NCBI RefSeq assembly: GCF_016748675.1
Contig: NZ_CP051534.1
Span: 1,116,001-1,180,000 of the forward strand
DNA length: 64,000 nucleotides
Reading direction: 5' to 3'
Source of the DNA: Helicobacter pylori
GTDB taxonomy: Bacteria; Campylobacterota; Campylobacteria; Campylobacterales; Helicobacteraceae
The notes beneath the pieces are model-generated. The model was not told where the DNA came from and did no database searches. It was given only the letters and a program-made list of their open reading frames with translations. Shown in pieces: positions 38,248 to 48,918 of this stretch. Positions within the stretch are counted from its first letter, which is position 1. Each line of letters opens with the position of its first letter. The position numbers and the translations under genes are program-made.

Positions 38248-40713
38248 TTATTCCTTGTTTTTAGTTTCTTTATCCACACTCCCCATATAAGATCGTGTTT
38301 GATAAGGATTTAAAATTTTCATAGCATTAATAGCTATTTTCGCAAATTCTTGGATATTTTCAAGTGGAATTTTATAAGATCTAAAAAAATCCACAACGCT
38401 TCCATGACTATCTAAATGCAAGCCTTTTGCGATATGTAAGATTTTTTTGCGAAGCACCTCTTCATTTTCTATATGACAATTATTATCCTTATTAAAAGGT
38501 AGTTTTGAAAAATTCAATTCAACTTCCCCATTTGCTGTTTCTATCAAATGTTTAAGCATGTCTTCCTTAAAAACACCATCATGTTTTTTTGCAAGAAACG
38601 AGTCAATGAAATTAATCTTTAAAAAACTTTCCAATAAAATCCTTACTTTGTTCCCATAATTTATCGCCTCTTTACAACCATCTTGCACTTTTTCTTTTTT
38701 CGCAAATTCATACACTTCTTTAAATAAGAGCAAGTAGAAAGTGTCAAAATAACCAACGACTTCATTTTTACAAACAATTTTTAATTGATTTTGATTGCGT
38801 TCTAATTGGAAATAGCGAGCATGTTTGCCTACCATATTGATTAAACGCGCCATAAAAGTATGATTGTGAGTTAAAACAAATACTTGCGCTTTATCTTCAT
38901 CTTTCAATGCTTCCCCTGCTAGTTCTTGATTGACTTTTGCCACAATATCAGAAGTGTTATAAATCCTTTGCTCATCTAAACTGGAGATAGGATCATCTAT
39001 GATAACAACTAAATCTTTTAAATCCTCTTTTTTATAAAATAATTTTAAACGCGCTAAAAAATACGCAAATGCGAGCGTGGTTTTTTCACCACCGCTTAAA
39101 ATCATCTCAGCCTCACTATTTTCTAAAGCATCAGAATTTAAAACAATTCTATAGTCTTTATCCAAAGAATATTTAGGCAAATTTAAAGCTTTAAGATAGT
39201 TATTAATGATTTTAATATCAGGGCGTTTTTGATCGTTTAACTCTTTGAGTTTATTGTCAATTTTTTCTAAAAGGCGGTTTAATCTCTCATGCCTACGATT
39301 TAAAACTGATAGTTTTCTCTCAGCCTCTTCTTTGCTCTTTTGCCAATCGTAGCTATCATGTTTAGCCTTTTTAATCCTTGCTTCTTTCAGCTTGGTTTTC
39401 CATTCTTTTAATTTCTCTTCTTGTTCTTTCTTTTGGTTTAAAATATTTCTAGTCTTATCAACATGTTTTTGGATATTTTCCTGAATTTCCAACAATTCTT
39501 TATCTATCTTTTGAAATTTTTCCTCATTTTTAGCTCCCTCTTTTTTATCCACTTCTTTTTGAAGTTTTTCTAATAAAACTTTTATTTGCTCTAACGCATT
39601 TTCTAAACTTTCCTTATTTTTTGAAAAGTCTTTCTTCATGAAAGGTTCAAATTTTTCAAATGATTGCAATATTTCCTTTATATTCCATTGGTCTAAAATA
39701 TTTTTTAAAGTCCCACCCATTTCTAAAGAGCGTTGATTAAATGTTTCAACGCTCTTATTAAAGTAACTTGTATATTCTTGAATAATCTCATTAGGAATTT
39801 TTTGAGTGCAAAAAGGGCATGCATTATCAGGCATCTCTTTTTGTAATTTTATTCCTTTCTCAATAAATTCTCTTCCAACATTGCTAATATGTTCTTTAAT
39901 TTTCTCTGAAACTTGCCCCGCCTCTTTGTCTATATTAAAGGAAAATAAAAATTCTAACTTATCTTTTATTGTTTGATAATCTTTAGGCAATTCCATTTCT
40001 TTTAAACCATCAAATTTTTTCATGGCTTCATTCAATTTGTTAAAATCTTTTTCCAGATCCGTTAATACATCTTCTTGGTATTTAAATTTATCCTTTGATA
40101 CTTTACAGAAATCATTTATTCCAATCTCATCTGGTGTTATTTTAATGGTATTTGAAGTCATTTTTTTTCGTATTTTTTCTATTTCTTTATCATATTTTTT
40201 AATTTCACTTTCTTGCTTAGCGCTTAAGGTATTCTCAGAGTCGTTCTCATCTTTAATTTTCTTTTGTCTTTTTTCTACTTTCCCCCTACAATCTTTTAAT
40301 TGATTGATTTCTTTCGTTTCTTCGCCTAAAACCGAGCCTTCTAAAATGATTGTGCCATCATCTAGTTTTTTAAGTCCAAACTCACTATTTAAAGGCGCGT
40401 TATTGTGCAGAAAATCACTATTATAGATTTCAACCTTAAAGGGTGGCACTCTAATATCGCCATTTGGCTCTATTTTATAGCTTCTATCTTCGCATTCAAA
40501 CTCAATGCTTGGGGATTTATCAGCAGAAATGGTGCGATACTTTTCAATGTGCTTATTTTTTGGAATCAGTAACTCAAAAGCCCTTGTCAAGCTTGTTTTT
40601 CCGCACCCATTATTTCCAAAAATGATGTTATAGTGTTTAAACTCATCCATTTCAATCATGTCTAAACCACAAAACGCCTTAAAAGATTTTATCTTTTTGA
40701 TATTGATCGCCAT
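38248..40713 (-). CDS. RloC-like AAA_13 ATPase with zinc-hook motif (candidate anticodon nuclease)
   Basis: 821 residues. SMC/Rad50-like ATPase: Walker A GNNGCGKTS (33-41), signature LSGGE (539-543), Walker B VVIIDD (569-574) and H-loop THNH (615). The ATPase halves are separated by about 400 residues of charged coiled coil with a CPFC zinc-hook (Cys299, Cys302), as in RloC. The C-terminal part after 640 carries RILLE (Arg691, Glu695) and HLDSH (His766, His770), comparable to the Arg-xxx-Glu...His triad of PrrC and RloC tRNA anticodon nucleases. The family (PF13166) is secure; nuclease activity is inference. The gene ends one base before fmt's ATG and lies 60 bases after a DUF2130 gene. Poly-T-rich coding strand but no frameshift. 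Confidence 0.75.
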   Translation of the reverse strand: MAINIKKIKSFKAFCGLDMIEMDEFKHYNIIFGNNGCGKTSLTRAFELLIPKNKHIEKYRTISADKSPSIEFECEDRSYKIEPNGDIRVPPFKVEIYNSDFLHNNAPLNSEFGLKKLDDGTIILEGSVLGEETKEINQLKDCRGKVEKRQKKIKDENDSENTLSAKQESEIKKYDKEIEKIRKKMTSNTIKITPDEIGINDFCKVSKDKFKYQEDVLTDLEKDFNKLNEAMKKFDGLKEMELPKDYQTIKDKLEFLFSFNIDKEAGQVSEKIKEHISNVGREFIEKGIKLQKEMPDNACPFCTQKIPNEIIQEYTSYFNKSVETFNQRSLEMGGTLKNILDQWNIKEILQSFEKFEPFMKKDFSKNKESLENALEQIKVLLEKLQKEVDKKEGAKNEEKFQKIDKELLEIQENIQKHVDKTRNILNQKKEQEEKLKEWKTKLKEARIKKAKHDSYDWQKSKEEAERKLSVLNRRHERLNRLLEKIDNKLKELNDQKRPDIKIINNYLKALNLPKYSLDKDYRIVLNSDALENSEAEMILSGGEKTTLAFAYFLARLKLFYKKEDLKDLVVIIDDPISSLDEQRIYNTSDIVAKVNQELAGEALKDEDKAQVFVLTHNHTFMARLINMVGKHARYFQLERNQNQLKIVCKNEVVGYFDTFYLLLFKEVYEFAKKEKVQDGCKEAINYGNKVRILLESFLKINFIDSFLAKKHDGVFKEDMLKHLIETANGEVELNFSKLPFNKDNNCHIENEEVLRKKILHIAKGLHLDSHGSVVDFFRSYKIPLENIQEFAKIAINAMKILNPYQTRSYMGSVDKETKNKE

Positions 40714-40773
40714 GTTTTTTCTCGTTTTTTCCTTTAATTTTTCTTATACAACTCAATTAGATACAAAATTATA

Positions 40774-42072
40774 TCACTCTAAATCTTCCCCATCATACCC
40801 AAGCTCTAGCGCCTTCACTTGCCCAATAGCATTACCCGCAATGCCCTTGATAGAGCCATACATGTTAATGGTGCTCTCAAACACTTTGTCAATTTGTTTT
40901 TCCCTGCTTTTCCAAATCCTAGCCATCGCGCGTTTTTCGCCTTCTAAATCCGCTCTCAATTGCTCAAACCCCTCTATAATCGCATTCACTTGCATAGAAA
41001 ATTCAGAGCTTGTCAAATAATGATAGAGCAGATCCACTTTATCGCCCTTATTTTCCTGACTTTTTTTAGCCAAACTCACTTGAATAACCCCCTCTCTTAA
41101 CACCGCACTCAACCCCTTAAACTCTTCAAACGAACACACCCACACCCCCTCAAATAACCCCATCCTCTCCATTTCTTTAGGCAGCGCTTCACTCACAATG
41201 ACCCCCACATCAGCCCCAATCTCTCGCATGTCGCTTTTAAGCTTTTCCACCCAAGCTTTTTGAAATTCTTTAGTGCGTTTGCTCTCATAATAAATTTTCC
41301 CGCAATTTTGAAATTCCCTAGTGTGCACCACTTGAATGCAATCGCCCCCTCTTTGCCCTTTTTTGATTTCTTCAACACTATCTAGGGGGAATTTTTGCCT
41401 CAAAAACTCTTCAATCGCTAATTCTTGCACCTCGCCTTGGAATTGCTGTGAGCTTAACTCCGCCTTTCTTTGAGCGTTTTTCAACTCGTTTCTTAACATT
41501 TCTAATTGCTCTTCTTGCTGCTTGAATTTCAATTCATTTTTTTCATGCAAGGCTTTTTCTATTTTTTCCCTTTCCAGATCCAATTTTTCATTCAATTTTT
41601 TTTCATTTTCAGCTTTCAATCGGCTCTCGGCTTCGTTATTTTCTCTTTTGAGCCTTTCAATTTCCGCTTCTTTCTGGTGCAATTCCTGAACTTGTTTGGA
41701 CTTCTCGTCTAATTCTTTTTGCAACAATTCCAAGCCCTTTTGCTGCTCTAAAAAAGCGTTTTTTCTGGCTTCTTCAATGATCTTAGCCTTTTCATCTTGC
41801 AAAGCTAAAGCGCTCGCTTGTTTGACCGCCTCATCAAATTTGGCCTTTTGCTCTTTCTCTCGCTCTTTTAGGGCCTCTTCTTTTTGCTCTAAATTTTTGA
41901 AATAGCTTAGATACTGCGCTCTTTTTTCATTCACTTCTTTTTCAAACTCTTTCTGTTGGGCTAAAAACTTATTTTGATTTTCTAGTTCAATCTGTTTGTA
42001 TAGCGCTTCATTCACATTAATTGGCTCTTGACACTTGGGGCATATAAAAGGACGGGTTTGATTTTCTTGCAT
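40774..42072 (-). CDS. DUF2130 coiled-coil protein with PD-(D/E)xK-like nuclease residues
   Basis: 432 residues. An N-terminal zinc-ribbon half (CPKC, 11-14), about 180 residues of Lys/Glu coiled coil (25-205), then a globular DUF2130 domain. In it GGDCIQVVH (Asp244) followed by KIYYESK (Glu263, Lys265) matches the D...ExK arrangement of the restriction-endonuclease-like fold, with a preceding QELAIEEFLRQKFP helix. The substrate is unknown. ATG 42072 has AAGGAAAATC upstream. It is transcribed toward, and probably together with, the RloC-like ATPase gene 60 bases downstream. Confidence 0.75.
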   Translation of the reverse strand: MQENQTRPFICPKCQEPINVNEALYKQIELENQNKFLAQQKEFEKEVNEKRAQYLSYFKNLEQKEEALKEREKEQKAKFDEAVKQASALALQDEKAKIIEEARKNAFLEQQKGLELLQKELDEKSKQVQELHQKEAEIERLKRENNEAESRLKAENEKKLNEKLDLEREKIEKALHEKNELKFKQQEEQLEMLRNELKNAQRKAELSSQQFQGEVQELAIEEFLRQKFPLDSVEEIKKGQRGGDCIQVVHTREFQNCGKIYYESKRTKEFQKAWVEKLKSDMREIGADVGVIVSEALPKEMERMGLFEGVWVCSFEEFKGLSAVLREGVIQVSLAKKSQENKGDKVDLLYHYLTSSEFSMQVNAIIEGFEQLRADLEGEKRAMARIWKSREKQIDKVFESTINMYGSIKGIAGNAIGQVKALELGYDGEDLE

Positions 42073-42165
42073 GATTTTCCTTTAAGATTTGATTTTTTAT
42101 ATTTTATAATAGAATGAGATCAATTTAACTTAAGCAGATTTTATCCAATAAGTTCAGTAAAATAG

Positions 42166-42670
42166 GGCTTTAAACAAGGTAAAAAATACCCTTCGCATAA
42201 AAACTACATTATAAATGAAGCAATTGAGATAGTGATTGATCAGTTGCAAGTTGTCCCAAAGGTGCAAGTTTTAGAGAACAATACAATGGGAAGAAGTCTT
42301 GCATTAGCATTACAAAAGGCCTCTATCCCTAGACCCGCATCGGCGCATAGAGCACCGCTCATCAATCATTTTTTAGAACAAGTTATTTTACAAAGCCAAT
42401 CTGATGAAAACAAAAGTATAAAACCAATTGCTTTTGGAAGTCTTATCAAACTCAACCCACATAATGAAAATCCCCTATTCGCATTTATTGCGCTTTCTTG
42501 TGTTCAATTCCATTATTCGGGCATGTGCCTAGTTGCCACCCATGAAAACGATTCTATTATTTTTGAGTTATTGCATTGATTTTCAGGCACGCAATTTTGA
42601 ACGCCAACCACTTGTTCAATTAGATCCGAAAGAAATTAAAACCCAAATCCTTGAGCGTTTAAAACTCTAA
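42166..42670 (+). pseudogene. Decayed gene fragment, unrecognised
   Basis: A plus-strand frame is open from 42166 to 42579 (KYPSHKNYIINEAIEIVIDQ and onward, ending IIFELLH), and the next frame continues at 42578-42670 (DFQARNFERQPLVQLDPKE..., ending LERLKL). Both parts look like real protein, so a one-base shift near 42575 probably split one gene; a stop and the lack of a start codon at the left suggest 5' loss too. I do not recognise the family. It may be the tail of a restriction or DNA-processing protein, but that is a guess. Confidence 0.5.
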
Positions 42671-43163
42671 AATACAGGGCGTTAAAAAATCAAAAATAAC
42701 CCCCCATTTTCTCATGATTTTCACTATAAAATAAAACTTAAAACTATAAAAATAAGACTTTAAACACCAATACTTGATAAGAACAGAATTTTCAAATCCA
42801 AACGCATTCATAATCAGCTCAGACCCACCAAAAACACCAAAAGCAAAAATCAAACATTAAGAAATAAGAAACAACAAGTAAAAAACCATAAGCAGTAAAA
42901 ATCCAAATCAAGCGATTAAAATCATTAAACATTAAACAACAAGAAGCAATAAATCTAAACAAAAGAATTAAGAAAGCTCAACGCTAAATCCAATACAAAC
43001 AAACTAAACACATTAAACATTAAAAAACAAGCAAAAGTCATAAGCAGTAAAAAAACAAACGATTAAGACATAAAAATTAAAACGCAATAAGATAAGAAAT
43101 AACAAACAATAAGCAAACAAATATTAAAAACAATCAAGAAGTAAAAAAGAAAGAATAAGCTCA
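42671..43163. other. Very A-rich non-coding spacer with imperfect repeats
   Basis: The plus strand is dominated by A, with very little G or T after 42880. No frame on either strand looks coding. The 15-mer CATAAGCAGTAAAAA occurs at 42887 and 43039, and CATTAAACATTAAA at 42923 and 43011. The stretch lies directly downstream of the 16S gene, so a read-through transcript would be U/G-rich. Confidence 0.6.
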
Positions 43164-43195
43164 ATCTTTCAAAACTAAGCAAAAGAAGTTCTTTT
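43164..43195 (-). other. 16S rRNA processing stem, 3' arm
   Basis: Complementary to 45112-45149 on the far side of the 16S gene: AAAGAACTTCT, TTTGCTTAGTTTT and AAAGAT all find partners, with one 5-base bulge and one mismatch. Such a stem brings both ends of pre-16S together for RNase III. Confidence 0.8.
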
Positions 43196-43249
43196 GTCAG
43201 GTAATACTCTTGGCTTTTAACAAGCGAATGTTAAAAGCTTTTCTCTAGA

Positions 43250-44753
<1,504 letters not shown>

Positions 44754-45225
44754 GTGTTTGTCCTAAAGCTCTTTTTGTTTTTTGATAGGCTATCATTATT
44801 TCTAATAATAGCTTTAGCGTATCACAAGAACTCGTTTTATACTTTATTGAATAAAACGGGTTGTGTTCTTAAGTATTACAACAACAAAACAGAAAGAAAC
44901 TTTTTAAAAAGGTTTAGCCAAACGCTAACCTAAAAATACTCTCATGCTATTCAGTCATCAATTATAATTAATCATAATGATATAACCATCATAATCAATG
45001 GAATTGATTGGCACTAGGTTGGATAAGAATTTCTTATAAAAGAATGGGAGTTGTTCAAACCCTCACTCTATTTAGTCAGTCATTACTTATTTTGTTTTAG
45101 AATATCCCTTTAAAAAGAACTTCTATCAATTTGCTTAGTTTTCAAAGATCGTTTGCTTTTAATCAGCTATCCTTGTAAGGTATCAAGCAGCTTTTTAAAA
45201 GCCCTTGCTGAAACAAGGAAGTGAA
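44754..45225 (-). other. Long 5' leader of pre-16S rRNA
   Basis: About 470 transcribed bases between the -10 box and the mature 5' end, AT-rich and without coding frames. It contains the 5' arm of the processing stem. Confidence 0.6.
45112..45149 (-). other. 16S rRNA processing stem, 5' arm
   Basis: Pairs with 43164-43195 beyond the 3' end of 16S; see that entry. The pairing spans the whole 16S gene. Confidence 0.8.
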
Positions 45226-45231
45226 ATTATA
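45226..45231 (-). promoter_or_regulatory. Putative -10 box of the 16S rRNA transcript
   Basis: TATAAT on the minus strand (ACTATAATTTC), about 75 bases upstream of the processing arm. No strong -35 box is seen. Confidence 0.5.
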
Positions 45232-45292
45232 GTCATAGAAAGCTTAAGGTTTGCTTAAACTATAAAAATTTTTGACAGAGTAAGTTAAAATT

Positions 45293-45427
45293 TTAAAACG
45301 ATTGGGTTTTGAGAAATCTAAATACCGCCAAAAACACGCACGCATTCCCCATAAAACCACTATTGAGCGCTAATTTATCTCCGTTTTCAAAAATCACTCC
45401 ATAATAGAGAGCAAAAAATGAAATCAT
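45293..45427 (-). pseudogene. Small frame, possible C-terminal remnant of a membrane protein
   Basis: 44 codons from an ATG at 45427, ISFFALYYGVIFENGDKLAL and onward to FRFLKTQSF. It is hydrophobic and reads like the last helices of a permease (LptF/G ends look similar), with a stop just upstream. There is no good ribosome binding site. It may be debris or chance. Confidence 0.3.
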
Positions 45428-45501
45428 GGATTAGAAAAAATCCGCTTAAGCTAACCCTTTTAAATTGAGTGCTTTTTTGTCCCCTTGGTGGGGGGATCGT
45501 G

Positions 45502-46297
45502 TTAGTTCTTCTTAAAGAGTTGGTCTTTAAATGGGTTGTTAAAAGGCTCGTTGGGGGAAAAGTTCTTTTTCTTGGGGGTGTACTGATTTTTTGGCAAGTT
45601 ATCTACAATTTCAGCGATACTGCGTTCTCTCACATTGCAAGACTTCTTCAAGTCTGAAGGGACAGAATTGGGGCTTTCTTGAATGTTAGCGATGAAGACT
45701 TCAAAGCCTTTCTCCCAAGTGGCTTCTAACACAGGCACAAAATCAGTATCCCTGCTGAACAGCAAAATACACCCTCCTTGTTTGGTGCAATACAGCTTGG
45801 TAATATCGTGCGCCAACAGCACATCAACTTGTTTTTGACGCAACTTTAAATAAGGTATGAAGATCTTGGCTTCTAAACCATATTATATAGACTTCTTTGT
45901 CTTCGAACTTATATACGAATTTGAACTTTACCCGCCCGACTCGTAATTTCACTTGATTTTGTTGGGCGATCGCATGGTTGAAAGATTGGATAATCCCTGA
46001 TTTATTCACTCTTTTCTCATATTCTTTAAAATTATTCTTTTTATACTCCTCAAGTTCTTCTTTTTTATTGCTCTTGATTCTAGGTTCAACTTCTGTGAAA
46101 GGCTCAGATACATAAAAATAGATCCGCTTCAATTCCTCTTCAGGCTCCAAAAACGAACGGATTAGCGCTAAGAGTTGTTCGGGGCTGTTGAAATTGAAAT
46201 GAGACTCCTTAAAACGATCATCCGTTTCTTGGATTGCCCTCAAACCGGCGAGTAGATTTTGCCAATCCACAAAAATCGTGGTTTCAGTTTTTTCCAT
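45502..46297 (-). pseudogene. NYN-domain (PIN-like) nuclease gene with a frameshift
   Basis: Two frames together make one protein of about 260 residues. Part 1 (ATG 46297, GGGAG upstream) starts METTETT-like with IFVDWQNLLAGLRAI, the first NYN aspartate motif. Part 2 continues in another frame with LEAKIFIPYLKLRQKQVDVL, then DVLLAHDITKLY and LFSRDTDFVPVLEATWEKG, the other two conserved acidic motifs of the LabA/DUF88 type. The shift lies near 45880-45892, within TATATAATAT, consistent with one lost base. The intact family degrades or processes RNA. It lies 600 bases upstream of the 16S promoter on the same strand. Confidence 0.8.
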
Positions 46298-46925
46298 GTT
46301 TTCTCCCAAAATATGAATTTTGCCATAAGGGTTGAGTATAGCATGGGGATTTAAACATGCCTTGTTTTTTAAAATAAAATAAAGGCTCTGTTCTCATCAA
46401 ACAGACACTCAAAGCCTTAATTAATTTCTTTCATTTTTTAAAAACTTTATAGTAAAACTTTCTTGAGAATATGAGGGGATATTTCGCGCTTTAATGTTCT
46501 TTCAAACCCTTTAAATCCCCCTTAACCTGATCGCTTTTTCAAGGAGTTATCGTTTAACTTGCGTCAAGCTTTTTGTATTTTGATGGTAAAAAATGCTTTT
46601 TAACCTTTTTTAAAATTTGACAACCAACGCCCCATTAAAAAACAGAGCCAAAAATTCAGTTTAACAAACAGCAAGCTAGAAAAGAAGCGATTAAAGCTTT
46701 GCCTTGAAAAAAAACGAACACCAACGCTAAAAAGAGTTTAGAGTTTTAAAAAAGTCGGTGGTAAAACTAAAAAGGGATTAAAAAACTCTTTTTCAAGCCA
46801 ATCCAATCCATTTAAAAAGTTCTACACTAATTTTAAGAGAAGCGGTTAAAAAACGGATCTCAACCCCTAAAGAGCGTTCTACCCATCAGCATTGATTGAA
46901 GCATGACTGATAAAAAGCCTTGAAG
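46298..46925. other. Long intergenic spacer without a gene
   Basis: About 630 AT-rich bases between rplS and the NYN pseudogene. A compound hairpin lies at 46382-46418 (AAGGCT/AGCCTT enclosing CTGTT/AACAG), T-rich on its minus-strand exit, which may end the ffh-rplS transcript. A second inverted repeat, AAAAAGAGTTT/AAACTCTTTTT, is at 46729-46793. No coding frame or known RNA was recognised. Confidence 0.5.
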
Positions 46926-47282
46926 TTAATGGCGGACTTCTTTAATCCTTGCTGCCTTACCTCTCCTATCGCGCAAGTAGTAGAGCTTCGCACGGCGCAC
47001 CCTGCCCACGCGCAACACCTCAACGCTCGCCAAACTTTCGCTATAGAAAGGGAAAATTTTCTCCACGCCGATATTGTTAGCCCCTATTTTACGCACGCAA
47101 AAAGTCTTATCCACGCCATTGCCTCTAATCGCAATGCACACGCCTTCAAAATACTGGGTTCGTGTTTTTTCGCCTTCTTTAATGGTAATACCCAATCTCA
47201 AAGTATCGCCGGCTTTAAATGTTGGCATGCTCTTGTCTTTTAATTGAGCGTCTTCAAACTGCTGAATGTAGCGGTTTTTCAT
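46926..47282 (-). CDS. rplS: Ribosomal protein bL19
   Basis: 118 residues; at the 30S-50S interface. Motifs [27 protein letters not shown] and [20 protein letters not shown] are standard. It is the last gene of the ffh-rpsP-khpA-rimM-trmD-rplS operon. Confidence 0.98.
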   Translation of the reverse strand: MKNRYIQQFEDAQLKDKSMPTFKAGDTLRLGITIKEGEKTRTQYFEGVCIAIRGNGVDKTFCVRKIGANNIGVEKIFPFYSESLASVEVLRVGRVRRAKLYYLRDRRGKAARIKEVRH

Positions 47283-47303
47283 GTGTTTTCCTTAATGTCA
47301 ATT

Positions 47304-47993
47304 TCATGATTTGTGCTGCTTGAATAAATCAAGGCGGTAAAATTTTGTCCTTAATTTTGACAAATCAAGTTTTAGTTGCTTGATTTTAGCATGATTTCCT
47401 TTAGAATATTCTAAAGGGGCAGGGATTTTATTGATTTCTTTGGATTTAAAAACAGCGTTAGCGAAATTAGGGGCTTCCAAATAATGGTTTTCAAAGCTCT
47501 CATTTTCTAAAGATCGGGCGTTACCCAAAACCCCTTGAATGTAGCGAACGATACTATCTATCAAGCACAACGCCCCAAGCTCGCCCCCTGTTAAAATAAA
47601 ATCGCCTATACAAAAAACCTCATCAGCGCTCAATTCAATAGAGCGTTCATCAAAGCCCTCATAACGCCCGCACACCAAAACGACATGCTTTTTTTGAGCC
47701 AAACGCATCGCATCTATTTGCTTGAAAGGCTTGCCCACCGCGCTTAAAAAAATCGTGTGTTTAGGGTTTTTAACAGAATGGAGCGCGTTTTCTATCATCT
47801 CAGGGTCTAAAATTTGCCCCGCACCCCCACCAATGAGCGTGTGATCCGCTTTTTGATATTTATTAGCGCTAAAATCCCTAAGGTTTAACACTTCTAATTC
47901 AAAAAGATTTTTTTCTAACGCTCTTTTTAAAATAGAATCTTCAAAATAAGGCAAGATGAGTTGCGGGAAAAGGGTTAAAACGCTGAATTTCAC
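47304..47993 (-). CDS. trmD: tRNA (guanine-37-N1)-methyltransferase
   Basis: 229 residues. The trefoil-knot SAM site is seen in VLVCGRYEGFDERSIE and GDFILTGGELGALCLIDS. Prevents +1 frameshifting. Its start abuts the rimM stop exactly. Confidence 0.97.
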   Translation of the reverse strand: MKFSVLTLFPQLILPYFEDSILKRALEKNLFELEVLNLRDFSANKYQKADHTLIGGGAGQILDPEMIENALHSVKNPKHTIFLSAVGKPFKQIDAMRLAQKKHVVLVCGRYEGFDERSIELSADEVFCIGDFILTGGELGALCLIDSIVRYIQGVLGNARSLENESFENHYLEAPNFANAVFKSKEINKIPAPLEYSKGNHAKIKQLKLDLSKLRTKFYRLDLFKQHKS

Positions 47994-48539
47994 TCAACTA
48001 TTCTCTAAAAGCGTTTTAGCGTTATGGGTGGTTATTTTTTTGTCTTGCAAAAGGATTTCTTTGATATAAAAATCCCTATAAGGGATTAAAAAAATCTTAG
48101 CCAAACCTTTTTCAACCAAGTTCAGCGTGGTTTCAACCATGAAATAATCTGTTTGAGAAATCCTTTGGATTTCTATGACTTTTCCTAGAATCTCGTTTTC
48201 TTCCACCACGCTAAGCCCTACTAAATCGCAATAAAAAAACTCGCCCTCTTTTAAAACACAGAGTTTTTTACTCTCTGCTTCGCTCATAAAAAGCCCTAAA
48301 TTAGTCAGCTCTTTAGCCTTTTCAGGCGTTTGGATCGTTTCTAAAAACAACAAATTTTTGGCATGTTCATAAGAATGGATCACATATTCTTTAAAAGAAG
48401 AAGCGCGAGAGAAAGCGTTCAAGGGAGCGACACTCACCTTAACGCCTTTTTTTAAGCACTCTGGAAAATCGCTCTCTAAATGAAGCTTTAACCCCCCATT
48501 AAGCCCCACGCTTTTACCAATCCTACCCACTAAAAGCAT
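47994..48539 (-). CDS. rimM: 16S rRNA processing / 30S maturation factor RimM
   Basis: 181 residues; N-terminal RimM beta-barrel (VGRIGKSVGLNGGLKLHLES) and PRC-barrel C-domain (GEFFYCDLVGLSV; FLIPYRDFYIKEI). It helps assemble the head of 30S. It follows khpA by 9 bases. Confidence 0.95.
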   Translation of the reverse strand: MLLVGRIGKSVGLNGGLKLHLESDFPECLKKGVKVSVAPLNAFSRASSFKEYVIHSYEHAKNLLFLETIQTPEKAKELTNLGLFMSEAESKKLCVLKEGEFFYCDLVGLSVVEENEILGKVIEIQRISQTDYFMVETTLNLVEKGLAKIFLIPYRDFYIKEILLQDKKITTHNAKTLLENS

Positions 48540-48548
48540 GAAAAAAAT

Positions 48549-48902
48549 TCAAGGCGTTTGATCGCCTAAAGCATGGGGATTTTTATCACCATTTTTATCA
48601 TTACTAGCAAAAACAACGATCTTATAAGAAAACCCGTCTTTGGCTTTCACGCCGGAAACGAACGCCTTAATCGCGCTCACCATTTTACCCTCTTTACCAA
48701 TCACATGCCCCATGTCTGATGGGTGGGTATAAATAGTGATTTGCTTGACTTTATCTTCTAAAAGCGTGTACTCCACGCTCAAAGCTTGCGGGAAAGACAC
48801 AACCTTTTTTAAATATTTTTCTAAAAAAGTTGCCACGCAATACGAATAGTCCTTACAATCAGCTTGAGAAAAAGGCGTGTTCAAAGGATCTAATTCGCAC
48901 AT
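48549..48902 (-). CDS. khpA: KH-domain RNA-binding protein KhpA
   Basis: 117 residues with one KH domain, GxxG loop GKEG in GHVIGKEGKMVSAIKAFV. It has an N-terminal extension of about 40 residues (LEKYLKKVVSFPQAL) relative to Gram-positive KhpA. It is located between rpsP and rimM as in many bacteria. Confidence 0.9.
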   Translation of the reverse strand: MCELDPLNTPFSQADCKDYSYCVATFLEKYLKKVVSFPQALSVEYTLLEDKVKQITIYTHPSDMGHVIGKEGKMVSAIKAFVSGVKAKDGFSYKIVVFASNDKNGDKNPHALGDQTP

Positions 48903-48918
48903 TTAATCTCACAAAACC

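Noticed and set aside
42671-43163. CRISPR array
   Set aside because: The repeats are few, short and irregularly spaced and are A-rich low complexity, so they do not form repeat-spacer units.
45469-45657. Plus-strand frame rich in Val/Leu
   Set aside because: Opposite the second part of the NYN pseudogene, whose motifs explain the open frame.
46298-46925. tmRNA, RNase P RNA or tRNA in the long spacer
   Set aside because: No CCA-type acceptor stems, GTTCRANYC loops or conserved RNase P motifs were seen.
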